A DNA stretch of 64,000 nucleotides from Paenibacillus_AR mesotrionivorans (GCF_046098205.1 NZ_JBJURJ010000025.1:1-64000), one strand, 5' to 3'; shown: positions 36,031 to 44,366, counted from the stretch's first letter. Program-made: numbers and translations. Notes: generated by a model not told the origin, from the sequence alone.

Positions 36031-37028
36031 TATGCATGTTCCTCCTTCAAGGGGCTCCAGCCATCCTGGCCGGACAGAACCCGGTTCAAATCATATTTAC
36101 CCGCTTCTTCCTCTGTCAGAATCTTCGCCCACGGCACCCGGCTTTCCCGTTTGCCCGCTCCGGGGCCGGTGCTGCCGAATTCCTCATACCGGGCAGTTTC
36201 CTCCCGCTCCGGCTTCCAATAATGCCAGCCCTCCGGCTTGATATGGGCACCCATCCAGCAATTCAGGAAAACCGTATGGCCGTAATCCCGCCAAGGGCGG
36301 CCCAGATATACGGTGTGCTCCGGCGCATCACCGGTCAGCCGGCAGTTGGAGAACACATAACCATAAGGAACGTCCTCATCCGTAGAGGCGGCGGTTATGT
36401 ACCCGTGGATGGTTTTTTCTCCCCCTTCGGGGACAAGGCGCTTCTTCGAGAAAATCTCGCAATCCGTGAAGACCGCAGTAGCGCAGCCGAAAATAAAGTC
36501 CACATCTCCCGCAATGTAGCAGCGGTCATACAATTGGCGCAGGTTGCGCCGCGGCGCTGCATCTCGGGGCCCGCCAAAGGTGGCCCGCTCTACCGGCTTG
36601 GGAGGCAGAGGCGCGGTAAACAGGGTGTCCTGGCTGGCCGTAAACCGGCAGTTCCGGAACACCAGCCGGTCGCCGTCGGCATAAACCGCCACCGCTTGGC
36701 CTACCTTGTCCCCGCTGCCTGCCGTATTGGCAATTGTCAGGTTCTCGGCTTCGAAATCATCGACGCCGATCAAGAAGGATTGGGAGTTGAAGGTGCCGTA
36801 CTCCCTGCCGTCGGGGAAGGTTTTTTTGGCGTAGTCATCAAACGTGAGGACAGTGCCTTCCACGCTTTCGCCCACCAGCTTCACACGGGGCTTCAGGATT
36901 TCCAGCTTTTCCTTGTATTCGCCGTTCTTTATTTGAATGACTGTCCAGCCCTGTGCATTCTCGGGGATGGCGTTCACCGCTTCCTGAATGGTTGTAAAAT
37001 CGCCGCTTCCGTCTTTGGCCACGATCAT
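36030..37028 (-). CDS. Pectin methylesterase (CE8)
   Basis: A 332-residue right-handed beta-helix enzyme that demethylates homogalacturonan. AKDGSGDFTTIQEAVNAIP begins the helix. QDTLF, then GDVDFIFG with its catalytic Asp, and LGRPWRDY with its Arg form the conserved active site. There is no signal peptide, so it probably acts inside the cell on short oligomers. It is coupled to the acetylesterase downstream. AGGAGG precedes the ATG, and a perfect 14-bp palindrome lies 33 bp upstream. Confidence 0.93.
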   Translation of the reverse strand: MIVAKDGSGDFTTIQEAVNAIPENAQGWTVIQIKNGEYKEKLEILKPRVKLVGESVEGTVLTFDDYAKKTFPDGREYGTFNSQSFLIGVDDFEAENLTIANTAGSGDKVGQAVAVYADGDRLVFRNCRFTASQDTLFTAPLPPKPVERATFGGPRDAAPRRNLRQLYDRCYIAGDVDFIFGCATAVFTDCEIFSKKRLVPEGGEKTIHGYITAASTDEDVPYGYVFSNCRLTGDAPEHTVYLGRPWRDYGHTVFLNCWMGAHIKPEGWHYWKPEREETARYEEFGSTGPGAGKRESRVPWAKILTEEEAGKYDLNRVLSGQDGWSPLKEEHA

Positions 37029-37061
37029 GTTGTTTCCTCCTCATCGCTTTGCCCTTATGGC

Positions 37062-37075
37062 GTGTTTGCAAACAC
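37062..37075. promoter_or_regulatory. Perfect 14-bp palindrome, probable repressor operator
   Basis: GTGTTTGCAAACAC lies 33-47 bp ahead of the pectin methylesterase start codon. The central GC and the TTTGCAAA core fit a LacI-family or similar dimeric regulator. No regulator gene is adjacent, so the protein is unknown. Confidence 0.65.
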
Positions 37076-37142
37076 ACCCTAGGCAAAGCCGTCGTAAGTA
37101 TAAATTCCATATGCTTGGCTGCCGGGTCATGCACTCTTCCCT

Positions 37143-37327
37143 CTAACGGCGGCCAGCGCCGTTATTCGCCTCCAAAACGCCCTTTCCGATTTCTAACGGC
37201 GGCAGAAGACGCTATTGGTGACAAATCCGCTGGACCGGACCTAAATGGAGCTTCATAAGGTCGCTCACTTCCGTTAGAATACGCAAGCGGCGGTTTCTGC
37301 CAAAATAGAGGCTCCCCTGTCCGTCAG
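37143..37327. repeat. Four-unit palindromic array C
   Basis: Units of 26 bp start at 37143 and 37193 (forward, CTAACGGCGG) and at 37252 and 37302 (reverse, ending CCGTTAG and CCGTCAG). Spacings are 50, 59 and 50 bp and the total is 185 bp. Unit 1 has an 8-bp stem, TAACGGCG with CGCCGTTA. The array fills the gap between the esterase stop and the pectinesterase promoter. Confidence 0.88.
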
Positions 37328-37365
37328 ATTCGCCCACCCGCGCTCTAGTCGGTCGTTATCCCCTT

Positions 37366-38430
37366 CTATTCCAACCGGCGGAGCCACTGGTATGCCTTCG
37401 CTCCGCTGATTTCATGCCCGCCGGTGAAATAATCCACGGCAAGCTCCTCTTCCGCGCCGGCCGCTTCATAAATCATGGCCAGCTTTTCCATAGCCTTCAT
37501 GGCGCCCTCCCGGGGGAACACCCGGTCTGTATCACCGGATTCCACCAGCAGGCTGCGGGGGGCGATCAGGCCGATCAGCTCGGGCATTTCCGCATCCTGG
37601 AGGATGCCGGGAATGTAATTGTCCAGGCAATGCATCCGGGACAGGATGCTGCCCTGGAAGGTATTGGCATAGCCGCTGACTACGGTTGCCCCGATACGCT
37701 CATCCAGCGCAGCCGTATAAGCCGCCACCAGGCCGCCGCCGGAAATGCCCATACAGCCGATGGCTCCGGCCTTCACATCCGGACGTGACAGCAGGTAGCC
37801 TACGGTCTGCATAGTCTCCGCCACCCGGACGCCCCCGATATTGCGGCCCAGCAGCATCAGCTGCGCTGAAATCCTGGCGCAGGAGCTTTGTTTGGGGCCT
37901 GCAGCGATATCCTCCGGCAGCCTTCTGTCACCAAAAGCCAATAGCTCCGGCGCAGCCACCACAAACCCCTGTTTAACCAGCGCCACGGCAAAATCCTTAT
38001 GCAAACCGGGCTCAGCCCCACGCTCAGCGCCGTCCGGCTCCAGTCCGACAATTTCCCTGCTGCCGTAGCCATGGCCGTGAATGGCCACAACACCCGGACG
38101 GGGTTCCGTAACGCCGTCCGGAATCAGCACATAAACCGGCATCCGCATGCCGTCCATGGTGGTCCATTCCACCCGTTCCCGCACATATCCCTGACACTGT
38201 ACCCGCTCCAGCACAACAGGCGGCTCGTCAGAGGCGAAGGAAGCCCCTGCATAAACCGGTTCATCCGGGGTTGTCCGGCTGTAGGCCTGCACCGGGTGAA
38301 GCCCCAGTCTCCGAGCCAGACGTTCCTTCAGCCCGCTGCGCCAAATTTTCCAATCGGTATCCGCCGTATAGGCAAAGGCCGGTCTGTTTTCCTCCAGAAG
38401 CCTTTGCAAAAAATCGTTTGTTGCCGTCAT
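37366..38430 (-). CDS. Alpha/beta-hydrolase, acetyl (xylan) esterase type
   Basis: An esterase of about 354 residues without a signal peptide. The oxyanion block is VVAIHGHGYG, the nucleophile is the Ser of GISGGG, the acid lies in VESGDTDRVFP and the His in TGGHEIS, so the triad is complete. It resembles the Abhydrolase_7/acetyl-xylan-esterase group. Start ATG at 38430 has GGGGG at a good distance; ATG at 38436 and GTG at 38478 are possible but fit less well. Its neighbours point to deacetylation of pectin-derived oligomers. Confidence 0.85.
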   Translation of the reverse strand: MTATNDFLQRLLEENRPAFAYTADTDWKIWRSGLKERLARRLGLHPVQAYSRTTPDEPVYAGASFASDEPPVVLERVQCQGYVRERVEWTTMDGMRMPVYVLIPDGVTEPRPGVVAIHGHGYGSREIVGLEPDGAERGAEPGLHKDFAVALVKQGFVVAAPELLAFGDRRLPEDIAAGPKQSSCARISAQLMLLGRNIGGVRVAETMQTVGYLLSRPDVKAGAIGCMGISGGGLVAAYTAALDERIGATVVSGYANTFQGSILSRMHCLDNYIPGILQDAEMPELIGLIAPRSLLVESGDTDRVFPREGAMKAMEKLAMIYEAAGAEEELAVDYFTGGHEISGAKAYQWLRRLE

Positions 38431-38717
38431 CGCCATTCCCCCATCGTTCAATCTTGTACCGGGTGATCCTTTAAACACACTCTATCCATTTTAGAATAAT
38501 AGCGCAGAAAAAACTTTAAAAATACTTGTCATAAGCGCTGAAAATTATATATATTTGATCATTCCGGTTACGCAAAAGCATCGCTGCCAGCAGTTTTGCG
38601 GCAGGCTATATAGCGATCATACACCTTCTCTCGAGAAAACGCACACGTTTGCAAAAGACACTGTATAAAAAATCCATCCCCCCTGTTCATAAAGCTTTCC
38701 CTCGATGCAATAAAAAA

Positions 38718-38740
38718 ACCGCAGCCATTGCAGCTGCGGT
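38718..38740 (-). terminator. Terminator after the ArsA-like operon
   Basis: ACCGCAGC and GCTGCGGT form the stem, followed on the minus strand by seven T. It lies about 20 bp beyond the stop of the 80-residue protein. Confidence 0.85.
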
Positions 38741-38758
38741 AAACCCTCAACCCATTCC

Positions 38759-39001
38759 CTATTCTTCGATGTCAATGGACCGGCTGACTGGAGCAGCCTG
38801 CTTCTGCCCTGTTCCGGCAGGCTCACAGCATTCCGCTGCCCGCCCGAGAAGCGCCGAAAAACCCAGACGAGCCTCCCGGCGTGAAGCGGCGAAATGCCTC
38901 CGTGCTTCTCCCGTACCCGTTAAATCCGCAAGACTGTCCTTCAGCACCGCCAGGTTATCCCATACCTTTTCTACTGCCTGTTTGTCCATACCCATGATCA
39001 T
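38759..39001 (-). CDS. Small protein of unknown function coupled to the ArsA-like ATPase
   Basis: An 80-residue soluble protein that I do not recognise. Residues 5-60 look helical and charged (VEKVWDNLAVLKDSL, EARRHFAASRREARLGF), followed by AAECCEPAG with a Cys pair, then a Pro/Ser-rich tail ending SIDIEE. Its ATG overlaps the stop of the ATPase gene by four bases (ATGA), and a terminator follows, so it is a real gene and a likely partner of the ATPase. The Cys pair might bind a metal or a thiol, but that is only a possibility. Confidence 0.75.
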   Translation of the reverse strand: MIMGMDKQAVEKVWDNLAVLKDSLADLTGTGEARRHFAASRREARLGFSALLGRAAECCEPAGTGQKQAAPVSRSIDIEE

Positions 39002-40182
39002 TCTCCCTCCGGATTCAAATTGCCAAACTGTATCACCAGCGCCTTCCCGGCAAAACGGGCCGACACAATTGGCCTTCCCATCAGCGCGCGGGGCAAAAGC
39101 ACCTTCCGTTTGTACGGCCCGGCCTGTACGGTCAGTTCCTCTCCCCGCTGGCTCAGCTTCAATTCCTCCTTTTCCACAAAAGGAAGAGTTAGCTCCAGCA
39201 CATAGCCTTCCCCCTCCCGGCGGATTAACTGGGTCAGGCCACGGTGCAGCACCCCGCCGGCGGCACAGCTGTGAAAAGCGGCGTCACCCAGCCGCTTCAG
39301 CATGGACAGCCCGCAAACCTCCTCCGCCATCATCGGAATCCGCAGAATGGGCAGGGGCTGGAAGGAGCTGGCGATCTCCTCCTCGTATTTGCGGTGGATG
39401 TCCAGCCAGCCTGCCCAGTACCCTGTTCCCGCCTCCTCGGGCAGCACCCGGTTCACGATTACGGCATCCGTATGAAAGCCGTACAGATTCAGATAGGTAA
39501 ACGCCCGCCTGGCTTCGGCGATGACCATCTTCTCCGGGTTCACCACCAGCCGGACGGAGGTGACATCAGGGTCTGTCAGCAGCTTTTGCAGCTCCTTCAG
39601 CTTATCCGCCAGCTGGCCCACACTGTCCAGCACCCGGTCATCCGGCAGCTCCAAGCCCCCGGCCACCAGCTTGGCGACAGGACGCACCACCTTTAGCAGC
39701 CGGCGCTCATGGGGAAAAATTTTCTCCAGCCACCAGTCCAGCAGGTCGGGGTAGCTTAAGAGCCGCAGGGTTTCACCTGTTGGCGCACAATCCACTACAA
39801 TAGCGTCATACGCATCCGACGATGCGGCTCGGAGAATCTCCAGAAGACAAAACAGCTCCTCCAGACCGGGAAACACCAGCATTTCCTCCGAGGAGATATC
39901 GTCCACATCCGCCCAAGTCATCAGCCTGGAAAGCCAGCCCTGCACGGCCCCCCAATGCTTCTCCGTTTCCCGGAGGCTGTCGATTTCCTGGCCCCACAGC
40001 CGGTCACTGACCAGTACAGGCTCACTGCCCAGCGGCAGATCGAAGGAATCCGACAAACTGTGGGCCGCGTCCGTGCTCACCACCAGCGTCCGAAGCCCCT
40101 CCGCCGCCAGCCGCACCGCCGTAGCTGCAGCCGTGCTGGTTTTGCCAACGCCGCCTTTGCCGGTATAAATAATAATCCGCAT
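38998..40182 (-). CDS. ArsA/GET3-family ATPase
   Basis: A 394-residue P-loop ATPase of the deviant Walker A type: GKGGVGKTS at residues 8-16, with signature Lys at the second position. VVSTDAAHSLSDSF (35-48) is switch I and VVDCAPTGETLRL is switch II. The length fits a single-domain ArsA, not the duplicated plasmid form. A C-terminal beta-rich segment (about 315-394) resembles the HSP20-like domain found on some bacterial ArsA proteins. No arsB, arsD or arsR is near. A MarR gene lies upstream and an 80-residue partner downstream, so arsenite export is unlikely; the task is unknown. Confidence 0.88.
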   Translation of the reverse strand: MRIIIYTGKGGVGKTSTAAATAVRLAAEGLRTLVVSTDAAHSLSDSFDLPLGSEPVLVSDRLWGQEIDSLRETEKHWGAVQGWLSRLMTWADVDDISSEEMLVFPGLEELFCLLEILRAASSDAYDAIVVDCAPTGETLRLLSYPDLLDWWLEKIFPHERRLLKVVRPVAKLVAGGLELPDDRVLDSVGQLADKLKELQKLLTDPDVTSVRLVVNPEKMVIAEARRAFTYLNLYGFHTDAVIVNRVLPEEAGTGYWAGWLDIHRKYEEEIASSFQPLPILRIPMMAEEVCGLSMLKRLGDAAFHSCAAGGVLHRGLTQLIRREGEGYVLELTLPFVEKEELKLSQRGEELTVQAGPYKRKVLLPRALMGRPIVSARFAGKALVIQFGNLNPEGE

Positions 40183-40201
40183 GATAATACCCTCCCATTA
40201 A

Positions 40202-40284
40202 TACGATTTCGTAATATTAAGCCAAAGATAAACGCCTTACGGCGTCATCTGATTTCGTAACGGCCTCTGACTTCGTAATAGCCT
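40202..40284. promoter_or_regulatory. MarR-type operator and 18-bp direct repeats ahead of the ArsA-like gene
   Basis: TACGATTTCGTA (40202-40213) has perfect 5-bp arms and is identical to the site at 40812-40823 ahead of the MarR gene. Two 18-bp direct repeats, CTGA(T/C)TTCGTAA type, follow at 40249 and 40267 and carry half of the same motif. Confidence 0.7.
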
Positions 40285-40288
40285 CGCT

Positions 40289-40765
40289 TCATTCGCCAAT
40301 CTCAATCTGCCTGAGGGCCGGCTTCTGCGCCGACTGCCCGTTCCCGTCTGCGGTCTGCAGTGCCTTCGCCGCCTTCAGCACCAGCCGGATAAGCTGCTGC
40401 AGCTCCTCTGGGGTCAGCGCCTCCCCGATGCGGGACAGCGACTGGTTCAACAGCGCCCTGGCCGCTTGGGCCAGCTCCGTGCCCTCCTCCGTCAGCCGAA
40501 GGAGAATAATCCGCTGATCCTGCTCGGACTGCAGCCGCCGGAACAGCTTTTTGGCGGTGAGCCGTTTGGACAGACTGGTCATGGTGCTTAACGGCACACC
40601 CAAGGAAGCGGCCAGCTCCGAGGTGGTCATCTCCCCATGATGATGCAGCATCACCACCGCCGCCAGCTCGGAACGGTTCAGCCTCTGCTCCAGCCCCTCC
40701 CACTCCGGCACCAGTGTCAATGGCTTCAGACCATGCTTCACAAGTAACTCGAACAATTCATCCAT
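40289..40765 (-). CDS. MarR-family transcriptional regulator
   Basis: A 158-residue winged-helix regulator. The DNA-binding part lies at about 30-100, with TTSELAASLGVPLSTMTSLSKRL as the helix-turn-helix and EQDQRIILLRLTEEG as the wing. Dimerisation helices flank it. Identical TACGATTTCGTA sites lie in its own promoter and ahead of the ArsA-like gene, so autoregulation and control of the ATPase operon are likely. No ligand can be suggested from sequence. Confidence 0.92.
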   Translation of the reverse strand: MDELFELLVKHGLKPLTLVPEWEGLEQRLNRSELAAVVMLHHHGEMTTSELAASLGVPLSTMTSLSKRLTAKKLFRRLQSEQDQRIILLRLTEEGTELAQAARALLNQSLSRIGEALTPEELQQLIRLVLKAAKALQTADGNGQSAQKPALRQIEIGE

Positions 40766-40811
40766 TTTCCCGAAACTCCTCTTGCATAATCACCATCTGC
40801 CTTTAGATTAC

Positions 40812-40823
40812 TACGATTTCGTA
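40812..40823. promoter_or_regulatory. MarR-type operator in the MarR promoter
   Basis: TACGATTTCGTA, arms TACGA and TCGTA, lies 47 bp ahead of the MarR start codon. The same 12 bp occur at 40202 between MarR and the ATPase. Confidence 0.75.
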
Positions 40824-40874
40824 TTAAACGCAAGAGGGGCTGAAGACATTTTTCCAAATATATCAACTCCTATC

Positions 40875-40904
40875 TATACACATAAGCTTTTTTCCCCTTA
40901 TAAT
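40875..40904 (+). promoter_or_regulatory. Promoter of the ABC exporter leader
   Basis: TATACA (40875-40880) and a perfect TATAAT (40899-40904) are 18 bp apart. The start of transcription should be near 40911. The leader to the ABC gene is then about 225 nt. Confidence 0.65.
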
Positions 40905-40935
40905 AAACACATCCATGAGAAAAAGAGGTGAGCGG

Positions 40936-40965
40936 ATGTTGATCCGAACTGTTCGAGGTAGGTAG
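40936..40965 (+). CDS. Leader peptide MLIRTVRGR (uORF)
   Basis: A nine-codon reading frame, MLIRTVRGR then TAG, with AGAGGTGAG 4 nt ahead of its ATG. An in-frame ATG at 40915 would add seven residues but has no ribosome site and almost no 5' leader. The frame sits 38 nt before a possible antiterminator strand. I infer that ribosome pausing on this frame decides whether the terminator at 41074 forms. Confidence 0.6.
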   Translation: MLIRTVRGR

Positions 40966-41003
40966 TTTTCGGGCCGGGCAAAACGCGTACCGGCTGCCAA
41001 GGG

Positions 41004-41116
41004 AGAGCTCTGCCCTTTTTTGGCCAAACGAAAACGAATTACCTGGAACGGTGTTGGAAACAGATCCGCTCTTAGAGCCTGAAGACACCCGTTGTCTTTG
41101 GGCTCTTTATTTTTTC
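41004..41116 (+). terminator. Attenuator: antiterminator strand and intrinsic terminator ahead of the ABC exporter
   Basis: The terminator has a 13-bp stem (41074-41086 with 41094-41106, two G-U pairs), a 7-nt loop and a T-rich tail to 41116. AGAGCTC at 41004-41010 can pair with GGGCTCT (41100-41106), which is the 3' arm of that terminator, so the two structures exclude each other. A separate small stem, GCCGG with CCGGC, lies at 40973-40994. The ABC start codon is 20 nt beyond the T tract. Confidence 0.75.
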
Positions 41117-41135
41117 TCCGGGAGGCTTAATCTGT

Positions 41136-42854
41136 ATGTTAAAAAAAGCAATGCTCATGTACAAATGGACCATATTCATTTATATCCTCATGGGAGTCAC
41201 CACCCAGTTTTTGGGCACGGCAGGAATCCGTGTGTTCCAAAAGCTGCTGGACCATATCGCCCAAGCCACTGGACTGCGGGATGGTTTTACTCTACTTTTC
41301 CTGTACGGCGCCATGCTGATCGGGGCAACTCTGCTCCATTATCTGCAGGAATATCCCCATACTGTTCTTTCAACAGGCATTTCCGAACAGCTGAAGGTGA
41401 TGGCGCTTGGCAAAGTGTCCGGAATGGACTATGCCGCTTACCAAAACACCGGCACCGGAGATTTAATCAAGCTCATCGACAATGGCGCGCATGCGGGGAA
41501 AAACATCCTTCATTCCTTTTTTCTGCGCATTCTCCATGAGCTGCTGCCCGGTTTGCTGTTCAGCCTGTTTTTCATCAGTCTCTATAATCCACAGCTTATG
41601 CTGGTCATCGGCATCGGCTATCTGGCTGTTTTCCTGCTCAGCCAGCTGCTGCTGGGCAGGCTGTACCGGATCAAGTCCAAGCTTCTGGCCAACCAGGAGA
41701 AAATGTCCGCCTTGTCCGTCAGGGGATTTATGGAGCTGGCTGTATTCCGGCTGAATAGGAGATACAAAAAAGAGCTGGAGCTGCTCCAGGCTACTGCGGG
41801 GGAAATCGTCAGGAACAGCGTCCGGATCAGAATGATCCACGAAGCTTTTTTTGCCCTGTTTGCCCTGCTGGTTATTATGATCAAGCTGGCCGTTCTGGTG
41901 TACGGCGCCCGCAGTTTGCTGGCCGGCCATTCCTCCATCGGCACTCTTGCAGCCATGATCATGTTTGTGGATCAAATTTATTCGCCCATTGCCATCTTCA
42001 ACGTGCTTTATGTGGAATACAAGCTGAACGCAGTGGCTTACCGGAGGTTTGAGGAAACTTTGAACGGGCCGGAGGACGCCAATTTGCATGTGGGAAAAGA
42101 AGTGGATCTTCTGCGGGGAAAAGTGGATTTTCAGGATGTCTCCTTCGGTTATGAGGGCCGCGGGGTTCTGAACCATGTGACGTTCTCCATCGAACCCGGC
42201 TGCTCTACCGCGATTATCGGAGCCAGCGGCAGCGGCAAATCCACCATCATCAAGCTGATGCTGGGGCTTCTGAAGAAATCCTCCGGGCACATTCTGGTGG
42301 ATGGGACCGACATTGACAGCCTGAAGCTGGACAGTCTGTACCGCCATCTGTCGTACATCTCCCAGGAGGCTCCGGTATTCGACACCTGTATCCGGGAAAA
42401 TATCCTGTTCGATGAAGAGCGGCCGGATGAGGAGATTTATCGCATGTTGGAGCAGGTGCAGCTTAAGGAGAAGGTGCAGGCTCTTCCCGAAGGGCTGGAA
42501 ACTAAGATCGGAGAAAAAGGCATGAAGCTGTCCGGGGGCGAAAAGCAGCGGCTGGCCTTTGCCAGAGTGCTAGCCCAACAGCGGAATCTGGTCATTCTGG
42601 ACGAACCCGTCTCTGCCTTGGACAACAAAACAGAAAAAAGCCTGATGGACACCATCCTGAACCAGCTTGCAGGCAAAACCCTGGTCATCGTCACCCACCG
42701 CCTCCGCTCCATCCGGCATGTGGATACCATTATTCTGGTCCGTAACGGAGAAATTGCCGGAATCGGGAGCTTCGAATCCCTGATGGCAGGCAGCCCCTAC
42801 TTCCGGGAGCTGTGGAGCCTGGAGGAGCCGGCATCATCGTCAGATGCCGGGTAG
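41136..42854 (+). CDS. ABC exporter, fused membrane and ATPase half-transporter (multidrug/lipid type)
   Basis: A 572-residue half-transporter that should act as a homodimer. Six hydrophobic helices fill residues 10-305. The ATPase domain has Walker A GASGSGKST (about 363), signature LSGGEKQRLAF (about 465), Walker B LVILDEPVSALD and the His-loop VTHRL. GGGAGG precedes the ATG by about 10 nt. It is transcribed alone. Its leader contains a uORF and mutually exclusive antiterminator/terminator stems, the arrangement known for translation-inhibitor-induced drug exporters such as bmrCD. A drug efflux role is therefore likely but not shown. Confidence 0.92.
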   Translation: MLKKAMLMYKWTIFIYILMGVTTQFLGTAGIRVFQKLLDHIAQATGLRDGFTLLFLYGAMLIGATLLHYLQEYPHTVLSTGISEQLKVMALGKVSGMDYAAYQNTGTGDLIKLIDNGAHAGKNILHSFFLRILHELLPGLLFSLFFISLYNPQLMLVIGIGYLAVFLLSQLLLGRLYRIKSKLLANQEKMSALSVRGFMELAVFRLNRRYKKELELLQATAGEIVRNSVRIRMIHEAFFALFALLVIMIKLAVLVYGARSLLAGHSSIGTLAAMIMFVDQIYSPIAIFNVLYVEYKLNAVAYRRFEETLNGPEDANLHVGKEVDLLRGKVDFQDVSFGYEGRGVLNHVTFSIEPGCSTAIIGASGSGKSTIIKLMLGLLKKSSGHILVDGTDIDSLKLDSLYRHLSYISQEAPVFDTCIRENILFDEERPDEEIYRMLEQVQLKEKVQALPEGLETKIGEKGMKLSGGEKQRLAFARVLAQQRNLVILDEPVSALDNKTEKSLMDTILNQLAGKTLVIVTHRLRSIRHVDTIILVRNGEIAGIGSFESLMAGSPYFRELWSLEEPASSSDAG

Positions 42855-42874
42855 CGGTTGATTCAATGTCCTGT

Positions 42875-43140
42875 TCACTCGTGCTCGCGCATATATTCCC
42901 GTTTAAAATCTTCATAGATTACAAATACATCCGTTAATAATGCTTTCAATTCTTCGTAATTACGGAATACCGGCTTTCGTAATTGACCGTTTTCAAGACC
43001 ATCCAGCTGTCTTTTTATGATTCCCCATGTCCCGCCAACCGTAAGCTCAGAATGCTTCCATACCGACCATATCAATTCGGCTGCACCGTATCTTAACGAG
43101 ATCACAAATTGAAATTTATATGGATTCTGCGTTTCTACAA
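42875..43140 (-). pseudogene. AT-rich unknown gene, possibly 5'-truncated
   Basis: From GTG at 43105 a frame of 76 residues runs to 42875 (VISLRYGAAELIWSVWKHSEL to REYMREHE). The same frame stays open 5' of that GTG with protein-like sequence (ERFFKIVETQNPYKFQF) back to a TAA near 43180, but this part has no ATG, GTG or TTG. I do not recognise the protein. The region is more AT-rich than its neighbours. Either translation starts at 43105 without a good ribosome site or the gene has lost its 5' end. Confidence 0.45.
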
Positions 43141-43190
43141 TCTTAAAGAACCTTTCCTTCTTATTTACTTTACCGTCCCCTTATCCTTTA

Positions 43191-44366
43191 TTACTCCGCC
43201 CCCTGGGCGCAGGCCTCCCGGTACTGGGAGGGGGTCTGGCCGAATTTTTTGCGGAACTGCTGGGTGAAATGGCGCATGTCCTGGTAGCCTACCCGCTCGG
43301 AAATTTCCGCCAGCTTGAGCTTCGGGTCCAACAGCATCCGTTTGGCCTGCTCCAGCCGCAGCGTGATGATATATTCCTTGAAGCCGCTGCCTGTTTTTTG
43401 CTTGAACAGCTGGCTGAAGTAAACCGGGTTCAGGTAGACCACAGAGGCTACCTTCTCCAGGGACAAATCCTCATGGAACCGGGCCTGGATATACTGGAGG
43501 CCCACCTCCACCGCCCGGTCGCTTCCCCCTTCCACGGCGGTATAGGATTGGGTGGCGGAGGCCTGGCGCATCCGCTGCACCTCGCCGGGCACTGCATTGA
43601 AGTCCTTCAGCTCCGCCGTATGGAGAATCTGGAAGGGAATTCGCAGGTACTTGGCCAGATGCCGCCTCAGCTCCTCCAGAAGCTCCTCCAGACCGCCTGC
43701 CTCGGGAAACTGCACAATGGCCAAAAGGCTCATACTGTCATGGATGGTCACGAAGCCGCTGCCCAACCGGTTGATCAGCTCACCCAGCACATTCTCCACG
43801 ATGAAATGCTCCAGCCGTACGCTTTGGCTGCTGTCCATCCGCACCATAATCAGATGGAAGGAAGGGTACGATTCCACGAAGGGCCGGATGTCCAGCCCGC
43901 CGATGTCGAAGCCCGAGGCCCACCGCTGGAAGACCGCCTCTCTCAGGAATCGCTGGTTTTGCTTCAGCAAAAACGCCTCCTGGGTCTGCTCCAGCTCCCG
44001 GTCCACCTCCTCCCCCAGCTGCTCCACCATCCGCACCAGGGCATCCTTGCCGATGGGCTTCAGGAGATAATCCTTGGCTCCCAGCCGGACCGCCTCCTGG
44101 GCATAGCTGAATTCGGAATAAGCGGAAATCACCACCCACTTCACGTGGGGATGGGTTTTCTTGGAGAGGGCCATCAGCTCCAGCCCCGTCATACCCGGCA
44201 TCAGAATATCCGTCAGCACCGCTTGAATAGGGAACTCGCGGAGCATAACCGCTGCTTCCCCCGGCCCTGCAGCCAGATGAATGCGGTATTCGGGAAAATG
44301 ATGTGCCAGTGTGCGTTTGATGCCGTCGCGGATTACCGCTTCGTCATCCACGATGAGCAGTTCCAT
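43191..44366 (-). CDS. YesN-type response regulator with AraC DNA-binding domain
   Basis: A 391-residue regulator. The receiver domain has LLIVDDEAV, phosphoacceptor Asp53 in LTDILMPGMTG and Lys in DYLLKPIG. The AraC domain lies at about 285-385, with LEKVASVVYLNPVYFSQLFK and LAEISERVGYQDMRHFTQQF. The start overlaps the kinase gene by 23 bases. It is the last gene of a five-gene unit, binding protein-permease-permease-kinase-regulator, and probably activates that unit at the binding protein promoter. Confidence 0.92.
   Translation of the reverse strand: MELLIVDDEAVIRDGIKRTLAHHFPEYRIHLAAGPGEAAVMLREFPIQAVLTDILMPGMTGLELMALSKKTHPHVKWVVISAYSEFSYAQEAVRLGAKDYLLKPIGKDALVRMVEQLGEEVDRELEQTQEAFLLKQNQRFLREAVFQRWASGFDIGGLDIRPFVESYPSFHLIMVRMDSSQSVRLEHFIVENVLGELINRLGSGFVTIHDSMSLLAIVQFPEAGGLEELLEELRRHLAKYLRIPFQILHTAELKDFNAVPGEVQRMRQASATQSYTAVEGGSDRAVEVGLQYIQARFHEDLSLEKVASVVYLNPVYFSQLFKQKTGSGFKEYIITLRLEQAKRMLLDPKLKLAEISERVGYQDMRHFTQQFRKKFGQTPSQYREACAQGAE

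Noticed and set aside
38998..40182. Arsenic resistance operon.
   Set aside because: There is no arsenite pump, reductase or ArsR-type regulator nearby, and the ATPase is the single-domain form with an unknown partner.
40915..40965. Longer form of the leader peptide starting at ATG 40915.
   Set aside because: The codon is in frame but would lie about four bases from the predicted transcript start and has no ribosome site; ATG 40936 has one.
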